A DNA stretch of 64,000 nucleotides from Novosphingobium terrae (GTDB lineage: Bacteria > Pseudomonadota > Alphaproteobacteria > Sphingomonadales > Sphingomonadaceae), in assembly GCF_017163935.1 (NCBI RefSeq), contig NZ_JABVZR010000001.1, positions 3,100,001-3,164,000 of the forward strand, written 5' to 3'. Under the pieces are notes generated by a model that saw nothing but the letters and a program-made list of their open reading frames with translations, searched no databases and was not told where the DNA came from. A program made the position numbers and the translations under genes. Positions 17,073-26,490 of this stretch are shown here, one piece after another. The stretch's first letter is position 1, and each line of letters opens with the position of its first letter.

Positions 17073-17723
17073 TCAGGCGGCCAGAGCGGCGGCGTCCAGC
17101 GCCAGACCGGTGGCAGCGCGCGCATCCTCGATGCTGAAACCGGGAACCAGATCCACGATGCCCGCCCCCTGAGGCCCCACGCTGAAGGTGCCCAGATCGG
17201 TGTAGACGCGCGAAATGCAGCCGATGCCGGTCAGCGGATAGGTGCAGCGCTCCACCAGCTTGCTCTCACCGCCCTTGGTGAGCAGCTCCATCATCACGAA
17301 GATCTGCTTGGCGCCGATGGCCAGATCCATCGCCCCGCCCACCGCCGGGATCGCTCCGGGAGCCCCGGTATGCCAATTGGCGATATCGCCCGTGGCCGAG
17401 ACCTGAAAGGCGCCCAGCACGCAGATGTCCAGATGCCCGCCGCGCATCATCGCAAAGCTGTCGGCATGGTGGAAGAAGCAGCCGCCATCCAGCAGCGTGA
17501 CGGGCTGCTTGCCCGCATTGATCAGTTCGGGGTCTTCAAAGCCCGGCGCGGGCGCGGGGCCCATGCCCAGCACGCCGTTTTCGCTCTGCAGAAAGATGTC
17601 CTTCTCGGCGGGCAGATAGTTGGCCACCATCGTGGGCAGGCCGATGCCGAGGTTCACATAGGCGCCCTCGGGAATGTCGCGGGCGACGCGGGCGGCCATC
17701 GCCTTGCGGTCCAGTCGTTCCAT
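17073..17723 (-). CDS. pcaJ: 3-oxoadipate CoA-transferase subunit B
   Basis: A 216-residue beta subunit of the succinyl-CoA:3-oxoadipate CoA-transferase. The catalytic glutamate is in the SENGVLGMGP motif, and GGAMDLAIGAKQ and LTGIGCISRVYTDL are family blocks. The ATG at 17723 is chosen because AAGGGAGAG precedes it; it begins 13 bp after the pcaI stop. With PcaI it activates beta-ketoadipate as a CoA ester for PcaF. Related acetoacetate or butyrate CoA-transferases look similar, but the neighbouring pcaF and PcaR-like regulator favour this role. Confidence 0.92.
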   Translation of the reverse strand: MERLDRKAMAARVARDIPEGAYVNLGIGLPTMVANYLPAEKDIFLQSENGVLGMGPAPAPGFEDPELINAGKQPVTLLDGGCFFHHADSFAMMRGGHLDICVLGAFQVSATGDIANWHTGAPGAIPAVGGAMDLAIGAKQIFVMMELLTKGGESKLVERCTYPLTGIGCISRVYTDLGTFSVGPQGAGIVDLVPGFSIEDARAATGLALDAAALAA

Positions 17724-17736
17724 TGTTTCTCTCCCT

Positions 17737-18420
17737 TCAGGCAGCCAGAGCGGCGGCAGGCACAATCGGCACCACGCGCTGCACGAAGATGCCCGGCGTC
17801 ACCACGGCTTCGGGGTCGAGGGCGCCCAGCGGCACGATTTCGCTCACCTGCGCGATGGCGGTTTTGGCGGCCATGGCCATGATCGGGCCGAAGTTGCGGG
17901 CCGTCTTGCGATAGACCAGATTGCCCCAGCGATCGCCCTGCTGCGCCTTGATCAGCGCGAAATCGGCGTGGATGGGGTATTCCAGCACATAGTCGCGCCC
18001 ATCGATCTTGCGGGTTTCCTTGCCCTGCGCCAGCTGCGTGCCGAAGCCGGTGGGGGTGAAGATCGCCCCCAGCCCCGCGCCCGCCGCCTGAATGCGCGCG
18101 GCCAGATTGCCCTGCGGCACCAGCTCCAGCTCGATCTCTCCGGCGTGATAGAGCGCGTCGAAATGATGCGAATCCGCCTGTCGCGGGAAAGAGCAGATGA
18201 TCTTGCGCACCCGCTTTTCCCGCATCAGCGCGGCCACGCCGGTCTCGCCGTTCCCGGCATTGTTGCTGATGACGGTGAGGTCGCGCAAGCCGCGCGCGAT
18301 CAGCGCCTCGATCAGCTCATCGGGCATGCCGGCCGTGCCGAACCCTCCGATCATGATGGAGGCGCCATCCTGAATATCGGCGACGGCAGCGGCCGCGTCG
18401 CTCACGCTTTTATCGATCAC
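17737..18420 (-). CDS. pcaI: 3-oxoadipate CoA-transferase subunit A
   Basis: A 227-residue alpha subunit that binds CoA. The glycine-rich MIGGFGTAGMPDELI motif near the N-terminus and the GTQLAQGK segment are typical. The start is a GTG at 18420, supported by AGGAGAG just upstream. It is the first gene of a pcaI-pcaJ-pcaF operon read leftwards. The divergent IclR-type gene and an imperfect inverted repeat in the 112-bp gap suggest induction by beta-ketoadipate. Confidence 0.92.
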   Translation of the reverse strand: MIDKSVSDAAAAVADIQDGASIMIGGFGTAGMPDELIEALIARGLRDLTVISNNAGNGETGVAALMREKRVRKIICSFPRQADSHHFDALYHAGEIELELVPQGNLAARIQAAGAGLGAIFTPTGFGTQLAQGKETRKIDGRDYVLEYPIHADFALIKAQQGDRWGNLVYRKTARNFGPIMAMAAKTAIAQVSEIVPLGALDPEAVVTPGIFVQRVVPIVPAAALAA

Positions 18421-18483
18421 GGGACTCTCTCCTGAAACCTGTGTCCTTGCCTTCGGGTTCTGCCTGGGCCCCTCTTGAGTCAA

Positions 18484-18514
18484 TCGATAAACGGTATATT
18501 GTACGGTAATCGGT
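18484..18514. promoter_or_regulatory. Candidate PcaR operator in the pcaI-pcaR divergent gap
   Basis: CGATAAACGGTA and TACGGTAATCG form an imperfect inverted repeat around TATTG. This AT-richer stretch lies between the divergent starts and just before the regulator's GAGGA ribosome site, where an IclR-family protein would be expected to bind. Binding is inferred. Confidence 0.5.
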
Positions 18515-18532
18515 TATTGCGAGGACCAAAGT

Positions 18533-19315
18533 ATGATGGAAGAGCTGCTCGAAGTTCCGGGTGATCCGGAGTTCATGGCCTCGCTGGCGCGCGGTCTGGC
18601 GGTGATGCGCTGCTTTGCCGAGCAGGAACGCCCGATGACCATCGCCCAGGCCAGCAAGCTGACGGGCCTCTCCCGCCCCGCCGTGCGGCGCTGCCTGCTC
18701 ACGCTGGTGAAGCTGGGCTATGCCGCGCAGGATGGCAGCCATTATGCGCTGCGGCCCAAGGTGATGACGTTGGGCTATGCCTATCTCTCCTCCACGCCGC
18801 TGGCGCTGCGTGCGCAGCCGCTGCTGGATCAGCTGCGGGATGAGTTGGGCGAATCCTGCTCACTGGGCATCGTGGATGACGATCAGGTCTTTTACATCGC
18901 GCGGGCGGAGGTTTCGCGCATCATGTCGATCGCGCTGCGGGTGGGGAGCCGGTTACCGCTCTACACCACATCGATGGGGCGGGTGCTGCTGGCCGATATG
19001 CCGAGGGAAAAGCGCGCCGCCTATTTCCGCCGCATCGATCTGGCCGCGCACACCGATCTGACCGAGATCGAACCCAACCGCCTGCAAGCCATCTGCGACA
19101 AGGTGGCGGAGGAAGGCTATGCGATCATCGATCAGGAGCTGGAGATGGGGCTGCGCTCGGTGGCGGTGCCGGTGCGCGGGATGTCTGGCCGGGTGGTGGC
19201 GGCGGTGAATGTGGGGACGCAGGCCTCGCGCGTATCGGTGGTCGATTTGCGCACGCATTTTCTACCCGCGCTGAGGCGCTGCGCCCGCGAACTGACAGCC
19301 ACCGGCCTGCTGTAA
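18533..19315 (+). CDS. pcaR: IclR-family regulator of the beta-ketoadipate pathway
   Basis: A 260-residue IclR-type regulator. The N-terminal winged helix (about 14-75; SLARGLAVMRCFAEQ ... LSRPAVRRCLLTLVKLGYA) and the C-terminal effector domain (SCSLGIVDDDQVFYIARAE ... LPLYTTSMGRVLLADMP ... GLRSVAVPVRG) match the PcaR/PcaU/PobR branch. GAGGA sits 7 bp before the first ATG. It is divergent from pcaIJF and probably activates that operon with beta-ketoadipate as ligand. The subfamily call rests on the sequence pattern plus context. Confidence 0.88.
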   Translation: MMEELLEVPGDPEFMASLARGLAVMRCFAEQERPMTIAQASKLTGLSRPAVRRCLLTLVKLGYAAQDGSHYALRPKVMTLGYAYLSSTPLALRAQPLLDQLRDELGESCSLGIVDDDQVFYIARAEVSRIMSIALRVGSRLPLYTTSMGRVLLADMPREKRAAYFRRIDLAAHTDLTEIEPNRLQAICDKVAEEGYAIIDQELEMGLRSVAVPVRGMSGRVVAAVNVGTQASRVSVVDLRTHFLPALRRCARELTATGLL

Positions 19316-19354
19316 CGAGGAGTTCTGGCTGCCAGGTTCCGGCCTGACACAAGC

Positions 19355-19440
19355 TATCGCCGGGAGACGTAATGGGGGTGCAGGGGAGTCAACCGATTTC
19401 TCTTGAGACATCGGCACTCAAAACGCCGCCCCCTGCTTTC
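19355..19440. repeat. Right half of the dispersed repeat with an enlarged hairpin loop
   Basis: CGCCGGGAGACGTAATGGGGG matches the right shoulder of the family. The end hairpin arms are GCAGGGG (19380-19386) and CCCCTGC (19430-19436), with about 43 bp between them. That loop holds a second small hairpin, CCGAT ... ATCGG, around TTCTCTTGAGAC. A similar arrangement occurs at 31635-31692. It lies between the converging pcaR and glutaminase genes and may terminate both. Confidence 0.6.
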
Positions 19441-19445
19441 AGCCC

Positions 19446-20378
19446 TTATCCCCCTTCAAACACCGACCACCCCGCCCCGGCAGCCAACCTTTCCAAAGCC
19501 AGAGACCCGAGCAAAGAATTCCCCTGAGCGTTCAACCCCGGCGCCCACACCGCAATCGAAGCGACGCCCGGCGCCACCACCAGAATGCCGCCGCCCACGC
19601 CAGACTTCCCCGGCAGGCCGACACGGAAGGCGAACTCCCCGGAATTGTCGTAATGGCCGCAGGTCATCATCAGCGCATTGATGCGGCGGGTGCGGTGGGC
19701 GGAAAGCACCTGCCGCCCGGTCTCGGGATTGCGCCCGCCCAGCATCAGATAGCGCCCGGCCAAGGCCAGCTGGCGGCAGCTCATGGTGATGGAACAGCAG
19801 TGCGAATAGACCCCCAACACGCGGTCGACATCATTGTGCAGATTGCCGAAGGCCTTGGTGTAATTGGCCAGCGCCTGATTGCGAAAGCCGGTCTCCAGCT
19901 CGGCGCGGGCGACATGCTCGTCAATGGCAATGGTGTCATCGCCCGCCAGATCGCGCACGAGGCGCAGCACCTGCCCGATGGCCTCGCGCGGTTCGTGGCG
20001 GGCAAGGATCATGTCGGAGACGACAATGGCCCCGGCGTTGATGAAGGGGTTGCGCGGCACGCCCTGCTCGTTTTCGAGCTGGACGATGGAGTTGAAAGGG
20101 CTGCCCGATGGCTCCTTGCTCACGCGGCGCCACAGCTGGTCGCCCGCCGTGCCCAGCGCCAGCGTGAGGGTGAAAACCTTGGAGATGCTCTGGATCGAAA
20201 AGGGCTCCTCGGCATCGCCGCCGGTCAGCACCTGCCCATCGGCCAGCACCACCGCCAGACCGAACTTGTCCGGCGAGACCTGCGCCAGCGGCGGAATGTA
20301 ATCCGCCACGCGGCCCTTGTCCTCCATCTTGCGCATGTCCGAGACAATGGAATCGATCAGCGGTTGCAGGGCAGTCAT
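19446..20378 (-). CDS. glsA: Glutaminase
   Basis: A 310-residue serine-dependent glutaminase of the beta-lactamase-like fold that hydrolyses glutamine to glutamate and ammonia. The catalytic Ser-x-x-Lys is SISK in [21 protein letters not shown], the [13 protein letters not shown] region and [18 protein letters not shown] are family blocks. Length is usual for GlsA. The ATG at 20378 matches the family N-terminus. It is monocistronic, divergent from the GGDEF-EAL gene. Such enzymes can aid acid resistance, but nothing here shows that. Confidence 0.95.
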   Translation of the reverse strand: MTALQPLIDSIVSDMRKMEDKGRVADYIPPLAQVSPDKFGLAVVLADGQVLTGGDAEEPFSIQSISKVFTLTLALGTAGDQLWRRVSKEPSGSPFNSIVQLENEQGVPRNPFINAGAIVVSDMILARHEPREAIGQVLRLVRDLAGDDTIAIDEHVARAELETGFRNQALANYTKAFGNLHNDVDRVLGVYSHCCSITMSCRQLALAGRYLMLGGRNPETGRQVLSAHRTRRINALMMTCGHYDNSGEFAFRVGLPGKSGVGGGILVVAPGVASIAVWAPGLNAQGNSLLGSLALERLAAGAGWSVFEGG

Positions 20379-20597
20379 GACAGGTTCTTTCACAAGATCA
20401 GCCGCGTGATTAAGCCGCCCCAACGCGGCGGATCAAGCGTGAAGCGCGATTAGGGCCAGCAGACCCCTGATGTAAAACCGGTACAAATTCACCATGCCGG
20501 GCGAACATACTTTCCCAATTGTTAACCTTCTTAACGGCAGGGTTCCCTATCGGTCCGGCCCGTGCGTGGCGGTGATTCGGCCCTTCGGAACCCCTTG

Positions 20598-23390
20598 ATG
20601 CCCTCTGTCTACCTTTGCCTTGTCGATCAGCATCAACCCTCGCTCGTTCTGTTGGCGATCACCATCTGCCTGTTGACGGCAACGGGCGGTCTGGTGCTGC
20701 TGCGCCATGCCCATCAGCATGACAGCGACTTATGGGCGCTGGTGGCCGGGGTCTCGACAGGGTTCGGCGTCTGGGCGATGCATTTCGTGGCCATGCTGGG
20801 CTATATGCCGGGGCTGGACATGTCCTATCGCCCGGGGCTGACGGCAGCCTCGCTGGCGGTGGCGGTGCTGGGCGTCACAGCCGGGCTGATCGCCGCCTTG
20901 CGCTTTCCCTCTCAGCGCGGCATCGCGGCAGCGGCCTGCATCGCGGGCGGCAGCGTGGCCGCCATGCATTATATCGGCGCCAGTGCGCTCAACCTGCCCG
21001 CGCGGATGGTGTGGCAGCCTGTCATGGTCGTCGGCTCGGTGGTGATGGCGGTGGGGCTGCTTTATCCGGCGCTGCGTCTGGCCCTGGGGCGCGACCGCTT
21101 GTGGCAGGCCTGCCTGCTGCTCAGCCTTGGGGTGACGAGCCTGCATTTCACCGGCATGGCCGCTTTCACGCTGATCCCGCAACGGATGGCGCCCCATGAA
21201 GGCCTGCTGCTGATGCCCGAAACGATGTCGGCGCTGGTCGGGCTGGCCACCTGCCTCGTTCTGCTGTCCGCCATGGTAGCGCTACTGCTCAGCCGGCGCG
21301 CGGCAGCGGCGATCCACAGCAGCGAACGTGCCTTCTCGATCCTGGTCGAGGGGATTTCCGATTGCGCGCTCTATATGCTCACCAATGAGGGCCGCATCGC
21401 CTATTGGAACCCCGGCGCCGAGCGCCTCAAAGGCTACAGCGGCGCCGAGGCCATCGGCCTGCCGCTCTCCTGCTTCTACACGCTTCAGGATCGCGCGGCA
21501 GGCCTGCCCGAACGCGCGCTGAGCATTGCCACCACCCAGGGCAAGTTTACCAGCGAGGGCTGGCGCTGCCGCAAGGATGGCAGCCAGTTCTGGGCCCATG
21601 TCACCATCGAGCGCATCTTCGACAAGGATGGCGCGCCGCTGGGCTTTGCCAAGATCACCCGCGACATGACGCGGCTGAAGGAAGAGCAGGACGGCCATGC
21701 CGCGATGCGCGCCCAGCTCAACACCGCGCTGGACAACATGCATCAGGGTCTGGCGCTGTTCGACAGCGATCACCGGCTGGTGCTGGCCAATTCGCGGCTC
21801 TGCGCCATGTGGGGCATTCCGCAAGGCATGCTGCTGCCCGGCACCGGCTGCGGCCCCATCATCGAGCAATTGATGGAAGGCCAGCGCGTGACCGAGCGCA
21901 GCGCCATCCGCTCGCTGCTGGAACAGGCGCTTCACACCGCTGACGGCCAGCGCATCATGGTGGAATGCCACGGCGATTTCCATGTCGGCATCACCAGCCG
22001 CGCGCTGGAGGATGGCGGCCGCGTCGTCACCTTCGAGGATGTGACCGAACGCCGCCGCAATGAGGCGCGCATCGCCCATCTGGCCGCGCATGACCCGCTG
22101 ACCGGCCTGCCCAACCGCGCCCGCTTCAACGAATGGTGTGGGCGCGAAATGCCGCATGCCGCGCGCCATGGCCGGCATGTCGCGGTGGTGGCGCTGGATC
22201 TGGACCGCTTCAAGGAAATCAACGACCGCCTCGGCCATGCCGCCGGCGACCGCGCCATCATCGAGGCAGCGCAGCGCCTGACCGCGGCCTGTCGCGAAGG
22301 CGAGATTGTCGCGCGACTGGGCGGTGACGAATTCGCAGCCGCCTGCCTCTATGACAGCCAATCCGAACTGAGCGATTTCGTCGAACGTCTCTCGGCCTGC
22401 TTCCGGGCGCATGAATCGGATATGCCGCTGCGTGCCAGCTTCGGCGTCGCCATCTTCCCCGAGGATGGGCGCGACCGTGAGACGCTGCTCAACAACGCCG
22501 ATCTGGCGATGCTGCGCGCCAAGACCAGCCGGGGCGAGGCGATCTGCTATTACGAGCAGGGCATGGACGAGCATGCCCGCACCCGCCGCCGCATCGCGGG
22601 CGATCTGCACAATGCGCTGGAGCATGACGAGCTGTGCCTGTTCTACCAGCCCCAGCATGCGATCCGCAGCGGCGCGCTGACCGGCTATGAGGCGCTGGTG
22701 CGCTGGCGCCATCCGCTGCGCGGCATGATCCCGCCGCTCGATTTCATCCCCGTCGCCGAGGAAACCGGCGCCATTTTCGCCATCGGCGAATGGGTGCTGC
22801 GCCGCGCCGCGCGCGATGCCGCGCGCTGGGCCAGCGACATCAAGGTGGCGGTCAATGTCTCGCCGGTGCAGCTGCAACAGCCCGATCTGGCGCAGCGCAT
22901 CGCCCAGATCCTGATCGATACGGGTCTGCCCGCACACCGGCTGGAGCTGGAAATCACCGAAAGCGCGATCATCGCCGACAAGGCCCGCGCACTGCATGTG
23001 CTGCGCCAGATCAAGGCTTTGGGCATCGCCATTGCCATGGATGATTTCGGTACCGGCTATGCCTCGCTGGAAACGCTGCATGCCTTCCCCTTCGACAAGC
23101 TGAAGATCGACAAATCCCTGCTGCACACCGCCGCCGCCAGCCCGCAGGGCGCGGCGATCATGCGCACCGTGCTGGCGCTGGGCCGCAGTCTGGAGATCCC
23201 GGTGCTGTGCGAAGGCGTGGAAACCGAGGACCAGCTCGACCTGCTGCGCCGCGAAGGCTGCGACGAGGGTCAGGGCTATCTCTTCGGCTATCCCAAGCCG
23301 CTGGCCGGGGTGAGCCCCGCGACGGCGATCAGCAGGGTGGATGGCAACAGGGTGGATGAAGGCCTGCCTCAGGCCGATGTCGCTGCCTGA
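20598..23390 (+). CDS. MHYT-PAS-GGDEF-EAL cyclic-di-GMP signalling protein
   Basis: A 930-residue membrane signalling protein. The N-terminal MHYT sensor (about 1-235, seven membrane helices) carries the repeated MH[FY] motifs WAMHFVAM, AAMHYIGA and SLHFTGMA, proposed to bind metal or gas ligands. A PAS domain and a second PAS-like region follow (about 240-480). Then comes a GGDEF domain with intact RLGGDEF, and an EAL domain with YEALVRWRHP, EITESAI and DDFGTGYASL. Both catalytic halves look intact, so it may make and degrade cyclic-di-GMP. ATG 20598 is preferred; an in-frame GTG lies 36 bp upstream. Confidence 0.93.
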   Translation: MPSVYLCLVDQHQPSLVLLAITICLLTATGGLVLLRHAHQHDSDLWALVAGVSTGFGVWAMHFVAMLGYMPGLDMSYRPGLTAASLAVAVLGVTAGLIAALRFPSQRGIAAAACIAGGSVAAMHYIGASALNLPARMVWQPVMVVGSVVMAVGLLYPALRLALGRDRLWQACLLLSLGVTSLHFTGMAAFTLIPQRMAPHEGLLLMPETMSALVGLATCLVLLSAMVALLLSRRAAAAIHSSERAFSILVEGISDCALYMLTNEGRIAYWNPGAERLKGYSGAEAIGLPLSCFYTLQDRAAGLPERALSIATTQGKFTSEGWRCRKDGSQFWAHVTIERIFDKDGAPLGFAKITRDMTRLKEEQDGHAAMRAQLNTALDNMHQGLALFDSDHRLVLANSRLCAMWGIPQGMLLPGTGCGPIIEQLMEGQRVTERSAIRSLLEQALHTADGQRIMVECHGDFHVGITSRALEDGGRVVTFEDVTERRRNEARIAHLAAHDPLTGLPNRARFNEWCGREMPHAARHGRHVAVVALDLDRFKEINDRLGHAAGDRAIIEAAQRLTAACREGEIVARLGGDEFAAACLYDSQSELSDFVERLSACFRAHESDMPLRASFGVAIFPEDGRDRETLLNNADLAMLRAKTSRGEAICYYEQGMDEHARTRRRIAGDLHNALEHDELCLFYQPQHAIRSGALTGYEALVRWRHPLRGMIPPLDFIPVAEETGAIFAIGEWVLRRAARDAARWASDIKVAVNVSPVQLQQPDLAQRIAQILIDTGLPAHRLELEITESAIIADKARALHVLRQIKALGIAIAMDDFGTGYASLETLHAFPFDKLKIDKSLLHTAAASPQGAAIMRTVLALGRSLEIPVLCEGVETEDQLDLLRREGCDEGQGYLFGYPKPLAGVSPATAISRVDGNRVDEGLPQADVAA

Positions 23391-23563
23391 TTGCGCTACC
23401 TGCAGACCTATTCCTTAGGCAACAAGGCTCTCGCGCCAAGAAAGCTCTGGCCATCCTCTGGCAAACCGGCGATGTGATTGCCGGAAACCGACCATGGACA
23501 GACCATGGCGCACAGCATGTTTCCCGGTGGCCTCGCGCCCGCCGGGCAGAGAGGAGTAACCCT

Positions 23564-24859
23564 GTGGCCCTGATGCCCAATGCATCGTCCAGCACCGATC
23601 ATGCCGCCAGCGATGAGGGCAATGTCAACGCGCCTCAGCTGCGCATGTTCGTGATGGGCCTGTTCTTCATCTTCGGCGGCATCACCAGCCTGAACGATGT
23701 GATCATCCCCAAGCTGAAGGAACTCTTCACGCTTGATTACATGCAGGCCATGTTCGTGCAGACGGCCTTCTTCGCCGCCTATGCCATCATCGGCCTGCCC
23801 GGCGCAGCGCTGGTCAAGCGCATCGGCTATATGCGCGGCGCGGTGGTCGGCCTGCTGACCATGACGGCGGGCTGCCTGCTGTTCATTCCCGCCTCGCAGC
23901 ATGCCACCTATGGGCTGTTTCTGGCCGCGCTCTTCGTGCTGGCCGCCGGCGTGGTGATGGTGCAGATCGTCACCAATCCGCTGATCTCGCTGCTGGGCCC
24001 GGCCAAGACCGCGTCGAGCCGCCTGACCTTCGCGCAGGCCTTCAACTCGCTGGGCACGGTGCTGTTCCCGCTGGTGGGCGGCGCGCTGATCCTGGGCCAG
24101 CTGGCCAAGGTGAAGGCCGAGGATCTGACCGGCCCGGCGCTCGACCTCTACCGCATCGCCGAGACCCAGACTGTGGTCCACACCTACATCGGCCTCGCCA
24201 TTGCGCTGGCGGTGGTGGCGCTGGTCGTCTGGGGCAACCGCAATGCGCTGAAGAACGAGCATCACGCCCACAGCAGCTTTGTCGATGGGCTCAAGCTGCT
24301 GGGTCAGCCGCGCTTCGCTTTCGGCGCGGCCTGCATCTTCCTTTATGTGGGCGCGGAAGTGTCGGTCGGCTCGCTGATCGTCAACTATTTCCAGCTGCCT
24401 TCGGTGCTGGGCGTGACGGCTGCCGCCGCCGCCACCTATATCCCCTATTACTGGGGTGGCGCGCTGGTCGGTCGTTTCGCCGGTTCGGGCCTGCTGCGCA
24501 TGGTGAGCCCCGCCAAGGTGCTGGCCTGCAACGCGGTGGGCTCGATCCTGCTGATCGTGATCTCGGCCAATGCCAGCGGTCCGGTCGCGGCCTACAGCCT
24601 GCTGCTGATCGGCCTGATGAACTCGATCATGTTCCCCACCATCTTCTCGCTGGCCTGCGAAGGCCTTGGCGAGGCCGCTGCCGACGGTTCGGGCATCATC
24701 AATGTCGCCATCGTGGGCGGCGCGATCATCCCGCCGCTGACCGGCAAGTTCGCCGACGTCACCCACAGCCTGCAGCTGGCGCTGGCGCTGCCCGCCGTGT
24801 GCTATGCGATCATCGCGGCATTCGGCCTGTTTGCCAGCCGGACGCGGGTGCAGAACTGA
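23564..24859 (+). CDS. FucP-like (FHS family) sugar:proton symporter
   Basis: A 431-residue MFS transporter with about 12 membrane helices. The N-terminal signature GLFFIFGGITSLNDVIIPKLKELF and the CLLFIPASQHATYGLFL and TFAQAFNSLGTVLFPLVGG blocks mark the fucose/glucose/galactose permease group. A strong GAGGAG site supports the GTG at 23564 (an ATG lies three codons later). It stands alone between the cyclic-di-GMP gene and a terminator. The substrate is probably a hexose or deoxyhexose; no sugar-catabolic gene is adjacent to refine this. Confidence 0.88.
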   Translation: MALMPNASSSTDHAASDEGNVNAPQLRMFVMGLFFIFGGITSLNDVIIPKLKELFTLDYMQAMFVQTAFFAAYAIIGLPGAALVKRIGYMRGAVVGLLTMTAGCLLFIPASQHATYGLFLAALFVLAAGVVMVQIVTNPLISLLGPAKTASSRLTFAQAFNSLGTVLFPLVGGALILGQLAKVKAEDLTGPALDLYRIAETQTVVHTYIGLAIALAVVALVVWGNRNALKNEHHAHSSFVDGLKLLGQPRFAFGAACIFLYVGAEVSVGSLIVNYFQLPSVLGVTAAAAATYIPYYWGGALVGRFAGSGLLRMVSPAKVLACNAVGSILLIVISANASGPVAAYSLLLIGLMNSIMFPTIFSLACEGLGEAAADGSGIINVAIVGGAIIPPLTGKFADVTHSLQLALALPAVCYAIIAAFGLFASRTRVQN

Positions 24860-24929
24860 TGCCCCTCTGATCACCATGCCCCGCGTCGGCCACGGCTGGC
24901 GCGGGGCATCGATCATCTGTGAACCGATG

Positions 24930-24954
24930 GCCCCCGAATCACGGGGGCTTTTTT
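24930..24954 (+). terminator. Rho-independent terminator after the FucP-like gene
   Basis: Stem GCCCCCG / CGGGGGC with loop AATCA is followed by TTTTTT. A further inverted repeat (ATGCCCCGCG ... CGCGGGGCAT, about 24875-24909) lies just upstream. Confidence 0.9.
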
Positions 24955-25232
24955 GTGCCCGAAGGCCGCCTGAACCTCTGCTTCATCCCCTTGCGCCCCG
25001 TGGCGGGATGGCAGCCTGCCAGATCTGTCCGATAAACCTGATTTATCTCATGTTTTCATTCGGTCCGGGGGATCGCAGCCTGGCCCTCATGCAGATTTCC
25101 CAAGACTTACAGGCGATTAATTCTATGACCTGACTGCATCGTAGCAGGCCCGGGCGATTGATCCCCCTCCCTGCGGCGATAGCTCTCTCCCCATCGCAGA
25201 AGCGGCTGCCCCCACAGGCCGCGCGTGATCCT
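24955..25232. other. Non-coding leader before the outer-membrane protein gene
   Basis: No gene, RNA or repeat is supported here. The stretch around 25030-25130 is AT-richer than its surroundings and should hold the promoter of the following gene, but I cannot fix its elements. Confidence 0.4.
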
Positions 25233-25244
25233 GGAGAGTTCGCC

Positions 25245-26405
25245 ATTCGTATCCCCCCGAAGAGGTGCATCAGCACCCTCGTCACCACCCTGGTCGCCCC
25301 CACTGTGTTCGCCACCTGTCTCGCCCTGAGTGCTCCTGCCGCTCAGGCCGACACCGCCCCCGCATCCGACGCCATCGCCACCGCCGATGCCCCCGCCCCC
25401 TGGGCCCCCGGCGATGGCGCCGCGGCCTCGCCCAACCAGAAGCTGGTGCGCGAATTCGGCGTGATCGGCCTGACCGGCGAGATGAACAGCGACGAGCATT
25501 TCGGATCGCTTCAGGCCCGCCTCGGCGCCTACACCGCCCTGCCCGCCACCGACACGCATCCTGATGTCTCGCTGCAAAATCTGGTGATCCCGGCCCATGC
25601 GGTCGTCTCGCTGGACAGCGCCGGCCACTGGTTCGTCAAGCTGGGCGCCGCCGCGATCAAGAACTGGGCAGACGACCATGGCAGCTTTCTGGAGACCACC
25701 ACCACCTTCACCTCGCTGGCGCAGCTGCAATACCGCCCCCGCCCGGGCACGCTGATCGGCCTTGGCCCCACCTATGAGACCAACATCGTCCATCTGGCCG
25801 GCGGCGGACGCATCGTGGTGCCGGGCGCGGGCCTGCGCTTCGACCTGCTGCAGCGCATCAGCCCCACCATTGGCTTTGCCGCCAAGGCGACATGGTTCGA
25901 CGGCACCACCACCACAACCATCCCGCTGGGCGGCGACCTGACCCTGCATGACCGCGCCTCCACCCCGCGCAGCTATCTGCAACTGGGGCTGATCGGCATG
26001 TTCCAGCATCAGGACAGCCCGCTGGTCCCCAAGGGATGGAGCCTGCGCCCCGCTGTGCATCTCATCCTGCAACGCACCGCCATCCAGACCTCGACCACCA
26101 ATCTGGGCACGGTGGAAGCGGGCCAGCATCAGGATTACGGCGAGGTGCTGTTCTCCACCCGCCTGCAAAAGGAAGAGTTCCGCTCGGCTCATCCTGCGCC
26201 CTTTGTGGAGCTGGGCGGGGAATTCCAGATCCACAACACACTCCCCACGCCGATCTCCGCCCCCAACACCGCCTATGCCAAGGCCGGGGCGACGATGCGC
26301 GTGGGCGGCTGGGGCTTCTTCGACGCCTATTACGCCTGGCGCGATTCCCTGGATGGCACCTATCGCTCCGGCACGGCGGAGGTGCTGCTCAGCGTTACCT
26401 ACTGA
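25245..26405 (+). CDS. Outer-membrane beta-barrel protein of unknown function
   Basis: A protein of about 386 residues with a signal peptide (RIPPKRCISTLVTTLVAPTVF... ending ALSAPAAQA before DTAPAS). The mature part alternates polar and aromatic residues in beta-strand fashion and ends in SVTY, a C-terminal aromatic usual for outer-membrane barrels. I recognise no family. The start is unusual: the only codon well placed for the signal peptide and for a GGAGAG site (25233-25238, 6-bp spacing) is ATT at 25245. The nearest standard alternative is TTG at 25158, which adds 29 non-signal-like residues and has no ribosome site. Confidence 0.7.
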   Translation: MRIPPKRCISTLVTTLVAPTVFATCLALSAPAAQADTAPASDAIATADAPAPWAPGDGAAASPNQKLVREFGVIGLTGEMNSDEHFGSLQARLGAYTALPATDTHPDVSLQNLVIPAHAVVSLDSAGHWFVKLGAAAIKNWADDHGSFLETTTTFTSLAQLQYRPRPGTLIGLGPTYETNIVHLAGGGRIVVPGAGLRFDLLQRISPTIGFAAKATWFDGTTTTTIPLGGDLTLHDRASTPRSYLQLGLIGMFQHQDSPLVPKGWSLRPAVHLILQRTAIQTSTTNLGTVEAGQHQDYGEVLFSTRLQKEEFRSAHPAPFVELGGEFQIHNTLPTPISAPNTAYAKAGATMRVGGWGFFDAYYAWRDSLDGTYRSGTAEVLLSVTY

Positions 26406-26429
26406 GTGGCGCCGTGGCGCATGAAAAAA

Positions 26430-26453
26430 GGGGCGGCCCGCAAAGGCCGCCCC
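26430..26453. terminator. Bidirectional terminator between converging genes
   Basis: A 9-bp stem GGGGCGGCC / GGCCGCCCC with loop CGCAAA. It has A-rich sequence on the left (T-run for the minus strand) and TCTCTTT on the right, so it serves both the barrel gene and the TonB receptor gene. Confidence 0.9.
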
Positions 26454-26490
26454 TCTCTTTGTGTCCAGTCGTCAGACCGAAGATCGGGCT

